64,000 nt of DNA from Amblyornis subalaris (Eukaryota > Chordata > Aves > Passeriformes > Ptilonorhynchidae). The translations under genes were made by a program, and so were the position numbers. Location: assembly GCA_018881555.1 (NCBI GenBank), contig JACAXG010000007.1:820643-884642 (forward strand). Direction: 5' to 3'. This document shows positions 52,874 through 64,000 of the stretch, one piece after another (position 1 is the stretch's first letter; every line of letters begins with the position of its first letter). The notes under the pieces are model-generated. The model searched no databases. It saw only the letters and a list, made by a program, of their open reading frames with translations, and was not told the origin of the DNA.

Positions 52874-53053
52874 GGCCCCGGGAGGAGCGGGGCGGGGGGC
52901 ACACCGGCGGGGACGGCGGGGCGACGGCGGGGCCGGAGCGGCGGGGCCGGGGACAGGCGCGCCTGGAGCCGCCCGCGCTGTTCAAGTAGCCCGCGACTCT
53001 TGAACCGCCCAATGGGCGCGCGCTGCGTCACGGCCGCGCCGGATGGGGCGGGC
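52874..53053 (-). promoter_or_regulatory. CCNA2: CCNA2 promoter with CDE/CHR, CCAAT and CRE-like sites
   Basis: On the minus strand the string AGTCGCGGGCTACTTGAAC covers 52980-52998. It nearly matches the human cyclin A2 cell-cycle element: CDE (cccgcgac on plus, 52990-52997) and CHR (TTCAAG on plus, 52981-52986). These sites are bound by the DREAM and MuvB-B-MYB complexes and time transcription to S/G2. Upstream lie a CCAAT box at 53009-53013 (NF-Y; read ATTGG on the minus strand), a CRE-like TGACGCA (plus tgcgtca, 53024-53030) and GC boxes near 53044-53058. Order and tight spacing follow the mammalian promoter. The transcription start is probably near 52950. Function is inferred from this conservation. 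Confidence 0.85.
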
Positions 53054-53267
53054 GGGGCAGGGACGGACCCACGGAGGGACAGACAGACAGACGGGGCGGG
53101 GGGGAGAGCGGCCGCGGCCGAGCCGCACCCCCGGCCCGGGGGAGGGAAAGCGGCTCCCGGGAACACGCGGCCCTGCGCCTCGGCCCTTGCCGCCGGGACA
53201 CGCGTGTGGGAAGGGTGGTGCAGCTTGCCCAGCAAGGCTCGTGAACGTGTCCCGGGAGGAGCGGCGG

Positions 53268-53812
53268 AGAGATGGGGGTGTGCAGGCTGGAAAAACAGGA
53301 GGCTGGAGGGGGACCTCATCACTCTCTACAACTCCGTGAGAGTTCCCCCGGCTCTTCCACTACCCGAAGAGAGAGGACAANTGGAAATGGCCTTAAGATG
53401 AGACAGGGGAGATTCAGATTATCAAAGAATCACAGNCAGTTTTGGGNTGGAAGGGACCATAAAGCTAATCTTGTTCCATCCTCCCTGCCAGGGGCAGGGA
53501 CACCTTCCCCTAGATCACGTTGCTCAGAGCCCCATCGAACCTGTCCTTGAACGCTTCCATCTACAGCTTCTCTGGGCAACCCGTGCCAGTGCCTCACCCC
53601 CCTCAAACTAGACAATTAGGAAAAAAATTGTCACTGTTAGGGTGGAACAGGTTGCCCAGGGAGGTGGTGGAGTCACAATCCCTGAAGGTGTTAAAGTGTC
53701 TGGCTCTGGCACTGGGTGCTGTTTTTTAGGGGCCACAGTGCTAACGACGAGTTGATGGTTGGGGCTTGGTGATCTCAGAGGTGTCTTCCAACCTTGATGA
53801 TTCTATGCCACT
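53268..53812 (+). mobile_element. CR1 LINE 3' segment, plus orientation, interrupted
   Basis: The left part (about 53268-53422) contains ggacctcatcactctctaca and gaggacaantggaaatggcc. The right part (about 53610-53812) contains ggaacaggttgcccagggag, ggtggtggagtcac and the terminus gtcttccaaccttgatgatt ctatg. Together they form the end of one CR1 copy in plus orientation. The two parts are collinear but separated by a second CR1 in the opposite orientation. It lies between the CCNA2 promoter and the BBS7 3' end. Confidence 0.85.
53423..53609 (-). mobile_element. CR1 LINE fragment nested in another CR1
   Basis: Begins aagaatcacagncag ttttgggntggaagggacc and continues through ggggcagggacacc and cttctctgggcaac. 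This is the reverse complement of a CR1 3' end of another subfamily. It inserted into the plus-oriented CR1 at the A/T-rich gattat|caattagg position. No clear target duplication is seen, as usual for CR1. Confidence 0.85.
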
Positions 53813-53960
53813 TCAACGGAGTTGGTCTTTTTTACTTGTGAACAACACACCTCTGTATCCACAGGCTGGTTCATCTCTTCTAATTTTAAATAAAACCGAG
53901 TGAGAGGATAGGTGGAGTTTTGAAATGAAGCACAGGGATGCTGGAGAAGCATGGAGAAAG

Positions 53961-53966
53961 TTTAAT
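53961..53966 (-). terminator. BBS7: Candidate BBS7 poly(A) signal (ATTAAA)
   Basis: Plus-strand tttaat, ATTAAA on the minus strand, about 540 bases past the BBS7 stop. I noticed no canonical AATAAA on this strand between the stop and the CR1 block. Assignment by position only. Confidence 0.35.
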
Positions 53967-54502
53967 GCCATCCATCCCTAAACAAATGTGGCTCTAAGAA
54001 GAGCTGTTGTCAGTCTAGAATCCAGCGTTCTCCCCNTTCTATCCACAAACCAGCTACATCAAGTCTGGTGAGATTCTCACACCACATTCTTAGGGCAGCA
54101 GGCAAACATTAAATAAGTTAGGTNCAGTTTAAACACAGAAAATTTCCAAATCCATTCAAGTGCCTGGAAAACATTTTCTTCATCCATTCTTGCAACTGGG
54201 GGACAGACTACTCCATGTAGTCTTTAANAGTAGGGAAAACNTTTTTGCCAAAAGGATATTTGGTANATACATCTGATCTTTTTTCAGCTATTAACNCTGT
54301 ACATAGAACCTCTGCATGCATTTAACATACACAACAGTTTATATGAAGTTTACTACTGTATCCAATATGATAATAAATATGATTAAAACCTAAGAGCTGA
54401 CNGTACAACAAAAGAGTAAAAGTGTTTTTCTTACAAAGTGTTTTTGACTTGATACTGAAATGCCTTGATTAAAACCAGAAAAATTACTCTGCTTTTTCCT
54501 TG

Positions 54503-57500
54503 TCAGGCAGCNTCAAAAAAAGCGATTAATCCGTCTTGATCACAGCCATCCAGAATTTCCAGAAGGAGAGGAACTTTGGTTTTCACATTGGTGCCTTTAA
54601 ATTTAAATTTGTCTATGAAGAGATCTGTGATCATACCTGCAAAGGTAAAATTTCAGGAATTATTATTTGCCTTGTTTTCAGTAGGAGGTTTCTCTACTTT
54701 AAACTCATGATTATGTACCANCTATTCCAGTTGTTAGAAGACTTTAACTTCACATTTTAAACAATGGTTTAATTGTAAACAAATCCAAACCACTGAACTT
54801 TTATACATTCTTAAATGCCATCCTGAATTTGAACATGATCTTTAACCATGTCCATAAAGACAAGAATCATCTAAATATAAGTAGCTGTCTAACTATTTCA
54901 GCCATGTCTCCGGACATTAAGCTCCATTTAAATAAAGCTGAATTATCCACAAACCATAAAGTCTCTCAAGATGTGCAGGTTGTCTCTTGTATTCCTCAAG
55001 CAGCTGATCTGCCTCTTCCAAAATGCTGCGGTATTTTGGGAGCAGGAAGTCCACGTTTCCTTCATGAACTTGTAATTCCTCAAAGACATTTTAAAATCAT
55101 AAGAACTAACAGCAGGTAAGTATCATAAGAGCATACAAGTAAGAAGAAATGAAGCTTGGGTCTGACAGGAAGAAGTATTTTGAAGAGAAGACAATCCCCT
55201 TGTAAACCAGCAAGTGTTATTTTCAAGAGTTCCTCATTTTCTAGTCTTCTAATGAACTGCCAGATGTTACTTGTCACTTCATACACTAGATTCCCAAAAT
55301 CCTGTCTATTACAGCTTCCACCTTCGAGTCCTGCCAGAAGAGGGTCACACCACAGCCCCTCCCAGACAGAATCAAGCCTTGACCATACCTTCATTTTTAG
55401 AAAAAGTAAATTCCTAAAAAAGTGTAGCACACACTGAAGTCTGAAGGTAAAAGTAAACTCTGAAAGTATCACTCAATTCACGACAGCAGAAAGTTTTGAA
55501 GACCTCTTCTAAAATGCCTCAGTCTATCACCAGACCAGTCTGGGATGGTCAATAGTACAGATCTTTTTATCCTCCAGAGAAAGACTGTTCTGTTCTAGAT
55601 AAGAGGTAATTATGTTATGCATTGTGAGTCTGCTGGGGTAACAGCTTTCATCAATCATGAGATTATTTTACTGCCTATCAGTAAGTTATCATCCAAAAAT
55701 GAGTGGCAAAGAAACTGGTCGAAGATTGGCTGTCTAAAAAAAGCCTAAAACAAGCAANATGTACACCACCATTATTATTGCACAAACACCATATGCATTA
55801 AGAATAAATTCTCTATTATTGTTTATATCCCTGGTTTGCCAAACCAAGCTCAAGTAAAATGCTTTTAGTGATAATAAAGATACACACTGTTCTCATTGGT
55901 AGCCAGCTTTTCTACNATCTAAAGAGTTCTGACAAGTATTTGATTCCCTCAAAAGTACAAGAGAGAATTTGATTGCCCATTTTCACATCCCTTCCCACTA
56001 AATAACAAATATCAACTTGATGATGGTGACTTTTTGACAGTAAAATCCTGGTTGTTGGAAAAAAGTGTCCAAGAACTCAGACAAGCTGCCTAAGTGGCAC
56101 CTCCCAAAGACTGCTAAGGAGGGTATTTAGCAGATTAAAAAGCAGATAATTCAGAAATTACGAGACACTGGGATGAAGTTCCAAAGCAAGGAAGTTGCAC
56201 CTGGCCTAGATGATCATCCTCAGATCTAAAAAGTGTTCAAATGTTAGTGGAGAGACAGAAGGAGTTGGAAAATAACAGCAGGCTAGAAGAAAACATTAGA
56301 TGATAAAGCTTGCTGCCTTTCTACTGTCCAATTTAAACATCCTCAAAATCAGTCAGTAATCCTATGTGTTATTCACCAGTTACACAGCAAAAATGGGAAT
56401 TCTCCTTGAAGACATATGTCTCCTGGACACTTAAAATACATACTTGAATTTAATCCAAGGGAATAGAAACGGAACAGAACCCTGCATGACACACATCTGT
56501 CTTGAGCCATACAGTTTGGTATCTGACAGCATAATCCCCCATAAAAATCAAACCCCAAGAGTTCAGATACTTACTCTCAAAGCATCTATTAAGTGAACCT
56601 TCTTGGCCAGCAGCTGCTGATACTCTAATTTAGGGTGGATAAGCTTTAATGTGTGCCTCACAGATTCTTCATTTACATCTAGCCGGGAGTAAAAAAGAAC
56701 CCCAACAAGCAACTGAGTATTACATATTCGATTTATAGGAATATCAAGTGAACTGAAGGACAACAAAATAGAGGGAATTTTTACCATATGATATGTTGAG
56801 ATTAATCTTCCTTTTAGTAGCCTCTTTGGAAAGCACATCTTTGAGGATGGATATTGTAGAGATGTTGTCAGACTTAAAATATCCCTCACCTTTTCTATAA
56901 AGGAAGCAAGATTTTAAATGAACAAACTTAAACACATATATGCACGCACTAGGTTTAGTAGTTGTATTTTACCTGTAAGTACTTTCAAGTTGTGTTCCCA
57001 GGAAGGTGTTCTGAAAATAAAAAGTGATGCTCTCTCCAGCAGGAGTCTTTTCAGGCACCTCAGGCAAGCAAAACACAACCCAGGAGTGAATTTCAGCAAA
57101 ACTGAACTGGCCTTTGAGCATCAGTGTATTCATGGGCCTGTGACATTATGAAATTAAAAGAAAAAAAAGGACATTTAATAGTTAAGAAGGAGGGACACTG
57201 TCCGTAGAAGAAAAAGTTTAGCTCCACGTGGTGTTTTCCTTTTAATCAACACTCTGTAAAAAGTCAGGTCTCTCACTAAGTAGAGACACATCTTGCAAAT
57301 TACAGCTGTTTTTCTGTACTTCAAGATNCAAAACTATGTGCACATTCAAGTTTTATCTCCCACTAGGCATGTCAGATCTGGCAAAAAAAACAAGTTGGAA
57401 GTTTTCGATGTCCTGTTTCAAGTGGTTAAACCGGAAATTTAGGACAAAGGTAAATAACTGACAACAGCAAATATTACTAAGAGAGAGCCTCAAGAGCCTC

Positions 57501-60500
57501 CTGCACTGTAAACCACAGATGTAGCATTTTTATCAAAAACAAAGCATAATGCAGCTCATTTGCACACTGAAGCCTTTGGTATCATCCCTTNGGTCTTTCA
57601 GTTTTGGTTTGAACAAGCAGATCCTTGGAGGCAATACAGGATGTTAACTGAGGGCAGGCAAAAATCGATTAGAAATTGCATAAAATACTAAATTCCTAAG
57701 ACAGAGATAAAGGTAAAAAAAGTCTTGGCTCAGTTTTGAGGCCAAATCAGCTATGAGAAAAAAATTAGAGGAAAAGGGCGGAGCAGAAAATAAGGTTGAA
57801 ACTGAAAAGACACAGTTACCAACACAGAAGAGTTTCCTTTCTACCACACCCTCAGCTCTACTAAACACAAGAGGCTGTACCATAACCCAGGGCAGTAAAA
57901 TGAAAAATAACCCCAAAACAAGAATGGCAAGGAACCCACTTAATCTGAATTTTCTATTAAGAAACCTGTAAAATGGAACTACAGGCTCAAAACTGTAGGT
58001 TAGGGGTTAGAAATTACATACTTAAGTTTACAGAGCAAATGTTTCAGCTGGATTGTGCCATTTATTCCAAGAGAAAAAAGGCATTGATTTTTCTTTGGAA
58101 ATACCTGTCCTGGTCAATAGAATGAGTTCTCTGATGAAGTGAAAGTGGTTTAATTTGATATTGATGAACTTGGCAGGTTTTTGGTTGAATTCTGGGAGTT
58201 ACATATGCCTGAAGTGTCCCGTACTGTCCTTCAATCGACCGAACCTGCAGAGACAAAAGCAGAACCCATAAAAAAGAAGAAAAGGGGAAAGATTAATTCA
58301 CCACTGTTGGGAAATTTGGTGAATATTCAAAATACATTAAAGAAAGCCAGTAGTGCTTCAAGAATATTTAGACTATTTTATTTCCTTGATAGTGCCACTA
58401 TAAATAAAGCAGATGAGTTTTAAAAGTAGATGAAGCAGTGTCCAATTAAGTGCTGCTCTATTAGATGAATCAAATATTAAGAAAATAATACCTGCTAACT
58501 TATTTTCTGATCAGTTAAAAATCCTCCAAATTGCTTCTAATTCTTCAGTGGTCCTATTTTATTTTTATTAAAGAATCAAAGGAATTAAGGAGTTCAAGTA
58601 CAGGTTTGCTTTATAACCTTGATTATCTCCCCTGCTTTATAGGTCTTACAACTCAAAAAGCAGTGTCTTGCAGGATGACATCCACTTCAGTATTTTTTAA
58701 TAAAAATAAGCTAGCAAAGAGTTNTCTGTGGAAATAAAATCACCAAGACTTAAAAATTGTGTTGTCTGCATGTGCATAGACAAGACTGAAGAAGGGAATG
58801 AATTCCAGTGGCCCTGGATGTGCTGCAGCGAGGTCACGCAGAACCTGTGCAGATCAAATCCAACACATTGGGATCCAAATAAAAGAGTGATAATAAAGTG
58901 TTCTGATGACACACAACAGCAAGTTTATAAATGTCTTTAGTGGGGCAGTAAAAAAACCCTCTTTTTCTGTATAACACATGTATTTAATTTTTCTTATGTC
59001 ATTTATTCTTTACCTGATATTTTCAGTATTAAAGCGGCCAGGGTTCTATTCCTAAATTAGAGAACTAAGACCCAGGGAGATGAAGTGACCTGCTCAGAGT
59101 CAATAAGTACACTAAGAGCATTTCTGAAGAAGAGAATCTGGGAAGTAATGTCTCAACTCTGCACATTAAGTCTATTNCTGTAACCTCACAAAACCCCCAC
59201 ATAACCACACCCAACTGCCCCACACATTATGGAGGCTTAAATTTCTAATGATAACATTTTGACTGAGACTTTTATATAAACACGTATCAGATTAGGANGC
59301 TGCAGTGAAAAAATCTAATGCCAGTGTGCACGTTGAGGATTTTCCTAATCAAGATTTCCTTCATTACTTCCCCTAGTGGTTGCCATAAGACGTGTGAATT
59401 TGGTGGATCCTTAAAAATAAACTCCAAAACACCCANATGCCTTTAGTGTCATAAGCACGGAATGACCAGATTTGCTTCCTCTCCAAAGTACAAATCCAGT
59501 CTCTATTCCCTTGTTAGCTCCCAGTGGAACTTCCTTCAAACACTTTAGAGGATGAACAGTGCCAGAGGCCTTCTTTCCCACACNTCCCTCTGCTTTAAAT
59601 TCCACATATTGCCTTCAGAATCCAGTATTTTCCCAATCTGTGATGTCCCCACTGCTTTCATCTTAGGGACACTCATAAGGACCCCAGGCTCTCCTCTGAG
59701 ATAACCTGTTTTTGGAAGCCTTTAGAAACCATAAAGATAAATAAAAAGGAAGACAAGCCCTAGATTAGAAGGTACTCAGGAAAGAACCAGCAGTAAAAAC
59801 TGGACTGATTCAGGAAGAGAACTCTCCATTCCAAAGCACNAATAACCCTTAATTTATGGTGGAAAATATTCTTGAGCATTTTACCTTAAGTTCAAGTCTT
59901 GTAGTATTTGCTTGGCATCTGTAAGTTGCAAGAAGAAAGTTGCTATTTGGCTGTAAACAGANAAAAAAAAAAGGAAAATAACACAAAATAGGCCTGTGGA
60001 TTCACAAAATTTCTACTGGTCTGTTTTAACTGTAGACATGTTAAAGTTTTTGCTATGTATGTACAGCTATTTACAAGAGTTAAATATAAAAATCCAATCT
60101 TTGCTTCCCCTGAACATTCCAATATAGTTTTAATTATGGTAGAGTTAAAAAAAAAATTCTCTATATAAGGAGAAAACNACCAAAGCCTGTTATACTCTTT
60201 AACAGCACCACAAAGATTACATAGATACCTACTTTTCATCTGAAAAATGCATGTCAGCCTGCCCCANTCATCTGCAAAATTAGTTCAACATTCAAAAACT
60301 AAAGCAGGATCAGTAAGAAAATACACCAAAAAAAGCGCTGAATTAATCATCATAAATGGCAAGAAACCTAAAATAAAAAGCTGATTTCTGGGAGCTCCAG
60401 GGCAGAACAATGATGTGCAAAATTTAGCTCTTAAAACTAAAATAGAGGACTGTTACAAGGAAAAAGATTTTAGAGAAGATTTTCATAATCCTAAAGTAGT

Positions 60501-63045
60501 TTCTGGATTTTTCCCCCGGCCCTCAGTGTCAATAGTAATTCTATAACTATTTAAGTCTATAATAATTGTATATATATAAAAAAGTACTTAAACATTTGAC
60601 TCCCCACACAGCAGAATTTTCACATTCTAGAGATTTTAAAGAAATTAACTAAGTAAGAAATATAATACTCTTCACCTAAATTACTTGGAAGTAAATATAT
60701 GTGATTCTATGAAATCCAAAGAAGAGAGCAATACTGAATGTGTCTCTCACAATCCTCATCAGGCAGAAAAACAACCAAGAGAGCAGTTGCTCCTGCATAT
60801 TTTTGCACATATTNAGCTTTGCCTTATGTCAGGACCTGCCACTAACTCCTAATTCTGCAGTATCTCTAATGAAGCTGAGCTCTCCACAATTACCAGATCA
60901 GTAGTTTAACCNAATGTATTTAAAATCACAAATATGTAAATCCAAGTTCTATTTTTACCACACAGAATTAAGACTTTTCACCATGCAATCTCTACAAACA
61001 TCACCTCCCCTGTTTCACTCACCTCAGAATCACAGCTGCTAAAACTAACAACGGCAGAATTTTTATCCACATCCAGCAAGTCTATTGGGACATCACTCTG
61101 CAGAACACATGAGGAAGGAAAAAATAAAGAGCTTAACTTCCTGAGTAGCTCCTAGTGCATTTATCCCCTAACTGTCACCAATCTTTTTAATAAGGGAGAG
61201 GCAATGGTTGCTTCATCCGAAAGGCAAAAGCCTAACAGACATGGGGCTTACTACTTAATCCTGGACTAACATGATGATCGTTCTCTTATTCTCTTACAGA
61301 GTCCTGAACTCCTGGGGGGCTGGCTTGCCACAACTTCAGTGTAAGATCTGTAACTATCTTTCAGACATGAAAGGTAGATTAAACCATTTCATTATTCCTC
61401 ATTTAGCTACGGAAACATCAGACACTATAGAGCAGAAGATTAGCTGTAGCTAATTTTTGTTGCTCTGCAACATCCTTAATAAAAACAGGATTTTTATTAA
61501 GAAGTGAAAACCAAAATCCTAAAGTAGTTCTTTCCTATTGTTGGAGTAGCAAACTCCCCTCACAAATTCCTCCCTGTCATATTCTTCTCATCATGAAGAG
61601 GGTAATTCAGTACTGCTACTCTTTCTGACTACCAAAGATGACATTAATTTCAGCTGATACAGTAGGAGGAACAACTAATTAAGGTTGCTGTGATGGGCAG
61701 AAGTATTTATCCCCAAGTGCACACAAATCAGATGCTGTTCCACACTGAAAGTGCACAGGTGGCCCATAATAGTCTAAAATTAATTTTCCACTACAGAGGG
61801 TACTTAACAAGCGAGTGAGAATGTGCACCTCATTTAAAATTTAATTGGTGTTTAAATAAGGACACGCAAAAGCAAACACAAAGTTACAAGAAACCTTTTA
61901 TTACAGCAGGCACATTGGTCTATTTTGGTATTGTAACATTGCTCTGCTCAATGAAAGTTTGTTGTTTTGTTCCCTAACAAGCATTTACACGACTTAGTTC
62001 AACACTGCAACATTCAACACTTCAGTTCCCTCTTGCAACAATTCAGACATTTAAAAACCCGTGTACTTAAGATGCTTGGCTTTTTGAACTAGAAAGCCTC
62101 CGAGTGTTTTATTTACAAATCAAGAAAGCCAACAAGAACAAAACCCCACTGACCTGCACTAGGACATTATCTATAGCTGTCTGCACCTCCAAGATGAGGC
62201 TGTAGCTGGCATCATCCTTATTCAATGTGAACTTGTCATTCACACTGAATGCAGGTACTGAGGAAACAGCAGTACTGGACTGAGAGGACTGCTGGTATTT
62301 CTCCCGTTCCTGAAGCACCTTCATCTGCAAGTGTTCCAATTCATTCCTAGAAAAGCGAAACCACTTAAAATGCCTTCAAAAGAATCCCAACTATAAAATC
62401 TACCCTAGAAATTCAGTAGATTAAGCTTGCAAGGCAATCATGTTTATCTCCTGTCCTCAATTTTCCAGCCAGAAGTGACTTGATGACTCCCCTTCTACAT
62501 ACTTAGCAAAGATAAAATATAAACTCTATAATATGGACATGTAGATTCTACAGTTCCTTGCCAAAAGAGGTTTCTATGAGAGCAAAAGACAATCTTTTTC
62601 CTTCAAGAGTACAATGCATTTTGCATAATATGGTATTGACTTCTTTCCTGCCATCATTTAGAAGCTATAGAGCAGCATGGAAGAAAAGAATCTTATCTTG
62701 CTGATACTGAGGAAGAAAGCATTAAGACATCATCATGTGAAGGCAAGATAGAAAAAGACTCTGAAATGAGGCTGCTATTCATTTCTACTTTGAAAAGGTT
62801 TGATATTTCTACTTTGAAAAGATTTGATTCTACTTCTAGATATTTAATGANAAAGAAAATCCAGTGAGATAGGAAAGAAAGATGACATTTCAGCTTTTAA
62901 CATTTCAATTCTTCCATTTAAATTTCTTTCTAGCACAATTACCTTAAGGATGAAATCTTGCTCTGCATTTCTTGACTTAATTTTAGTTCTTCACCTGATC
63001 CACCTTCTCTATGGACAGGTTCTGTAGTCAGTCCTGTCAGCCAGC
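54503..63045 (-). CDS. BBS7: Bardet-Biedl syndrome 7 protein, C-terminal half (5' end off window)
   Basis: Subunit of the BBSome, the coat-like complex that moves membrane proteins in and out of cilia; it pairs with BBS2. Exons in coding order: 62943-63045, 62154-62346, 61023-61097, 59885-59950, 58105-58244, 56973-57137, 56785-56894, 56575-56678, 54955-55078 and 54503-54636. All join in phase to give 403 residues plus a split first codon, corresponding to about residue 313 onward of the 715-residue human protein. Seen in order are the end of the beta-propeller (WLTGLTTEP), a coiled-coil linker ([20 protein letters not shown]), the GAE-type beta sandwich ([40 protein letters not shown]), the platform region ([38 protein letters not shown]) and the helical C-terminus ending FF(D/E)AA. 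The N at 54512 leaves the antepenultimate residue Asp or Glu. The 54955 exon uses a weak donor, G|GTTTGT. Confidence 0.96.
62782..62829. repeat. BBS7: 24-bp tandem duplication in a BBS7 intron
   Basis: Two adjacent 24-base units beginning tttctactttgaaaag differ at only two positions. The second is followed by a short imperfect piece (ctacttct). It lies between the 62943-63045 and 62154-62346 exons. Confidence 0.8.
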
Positions 63046-64000
63046 CTAAACCAATATATGAAGTTTATATTCCTTATAAGCTAAAAAGAAAATTCTACAC
63101 TCAGCTATTGTATGTGTGGAGTGATGTTTGTTCCACNTACTGGGTAGAGAGAATTGAGCCTAATTTAATCCTTTTTTGTAAGATTAATCTAAACANTGAG
63201 CATCATTTTTTATTGGTTTCATTCTTAAATTGGAAAACATTATTTATTCTTTTTCATTAAGTACTTTGAGCAATAAATCCCTCTGCCACAGTTTTTAACT
63301 GAGCACTTGCATTTTTTCTCACGTCTCTTTTTCTGACAAAACCTTGAATTATTGGCAGTACTGCTGGTGACAACAAAACAAAGGCTGTGCAATGTGTTTA
63401 TAGCAAGCTGTATTCTGCACAGTGGGCTTAGAGATTGAACGCTGTGGTTTAANTGAAAAGTTATACTTTTGCTTATTAAATTGCATTTCTTTATAAAAGC
63501 AAATACTAATTGATTCTATTCTGACACCTCAGGCATGATATGCACACTTGAATGAGTGTTTATACCTCTAGTTACNTGCTAAAATCAGTCCAGTGCACAT
63601 CCTACCAGTGTTTACCTTTGAAAACCCACGGGGGAACATGGGCTTTCACTTTTTTCCTTTCTTCTATAATCCATGGATCTTTACAACATTCCCACTAAAA
63701 GAAGCCTCAAAGGACTTAGGCTGCAACAGTACTGTGGCCAATCACACCAAAACAATTCATATGAGGTCAGGTGTAAGAGTATTTTGATCACCCAAAGACT
63801 GTTTAAAAGAGATACTTGGAACACCATTATTTCTCAGTAACTGAGGACTGTGTGTTGCCAAGTGACACGATTTTCATTACAAGAAGTTTCAATAGGTTAA
63901 ATTTTAGCACTGAAGGNAACCAAAGAGTGAGAATTAGCAATACTTTAGCTCCCAGCAGCTGACATATGCAGCATGTTTATCATAACATCTGTGACAGTCA
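63046..64000 (-). other. BBS7: BBS7 intron (part), running off the window
   Basis: AT-rich sequence upstream of the first BBS7 exon in the window. I looked for the preceding beta-propeller exon (around the human FDNANEPVLRFDQ region) and did not find it, so it should lie to the right of the window. Confidence 0.65.

Noticed and set aside
52325..53401. 358-codon plus-strand frame across the CCNA2 5' region
   Set aside because: It is a shadow frame antisense to the first CCNA2 exons and promoter, open only because stops are rare in CpG-rich sequence; no recognisable protein features.
1..64000. A new defence, mobile or multigene system
   Set aside because: All clear coding sequence belongs to five known vertebrate genes and the remainder shows only simple repeats and retroelement fragments; nothing supports an undescribed multigene system.

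Overview
This is a stretch of bird nuclear genome. The evidence is multi-exon genes with GT-AG introns, CR1 retrotransposon fragments of avian type, CpG-rich promoters in an AT-rich background, and proteins that match my recollection of chicken orthologues closely. I cannot place it below the level of birds. Isolated N bases occur throughout, a few of them in codons, which suggests a draft assembly.

The window holds the conserved vertebrate block ANXA5 - SMIM43 - EXOSC9 - CCNA2 - BBS7 (human 4q27). ANXA5 (annexin A5, minus strand) fills 1-18.6 kb; its last coding exon lies beyond the left edge. From 18.6 to 34.8 kb I see no convincing gene, only simple repeats, a CR1 scrap near 25.1 kb and a probable old retroviral LTR near 31.3-31.9 kb. 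At 35.4-35.7 kb, inside a CpG island, is the micropeptide gene SMIM43 (formerly TMEM155; NEMEP), minus strand. EXOSC9 (exosome subunit Rrp45, plus strand) occupies 40.5-45.1 kb in 12 coding exons, with a CR1 relic directly upstream of its promoter. CCNA2 (cyclin A2, minus, 8 coding exons) lies at 48.4-52.9 kb, tail to tail with EXOSC9, and has a recognisable CDE/CHR cell-cycle promoter. BBS7 (BBSome subunit, minus) runs from 54.5 kb past the right edge; the last 10 coding exons are present. A CR1 nested inside another CR1 separates BBS7 from the CCNA2 promoter.

The genes share a neighbourhood rather than a pathway: annexin A5 binds calcium and phosphatidylserine, SMIM43 is a membrane micropeptide linked to glucose uptake, EXOSC9 serves RNA decay, cyclin A2 drives S/G2 and BBS7 serves cilia. 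Exon boundaries were derived by hand from splice sites and reading phase, and every coding exon in the window joins in frame. I found no bacterial-style system, CRISPR array or evidently new multigene system. The most notable items are the easily overlooked SMIM43 gene with its (CTG)7-encoded leucine tract, the polyglutamine tract beside the cyclin A2 ABBA motif, and the retroelements next to two promoters.
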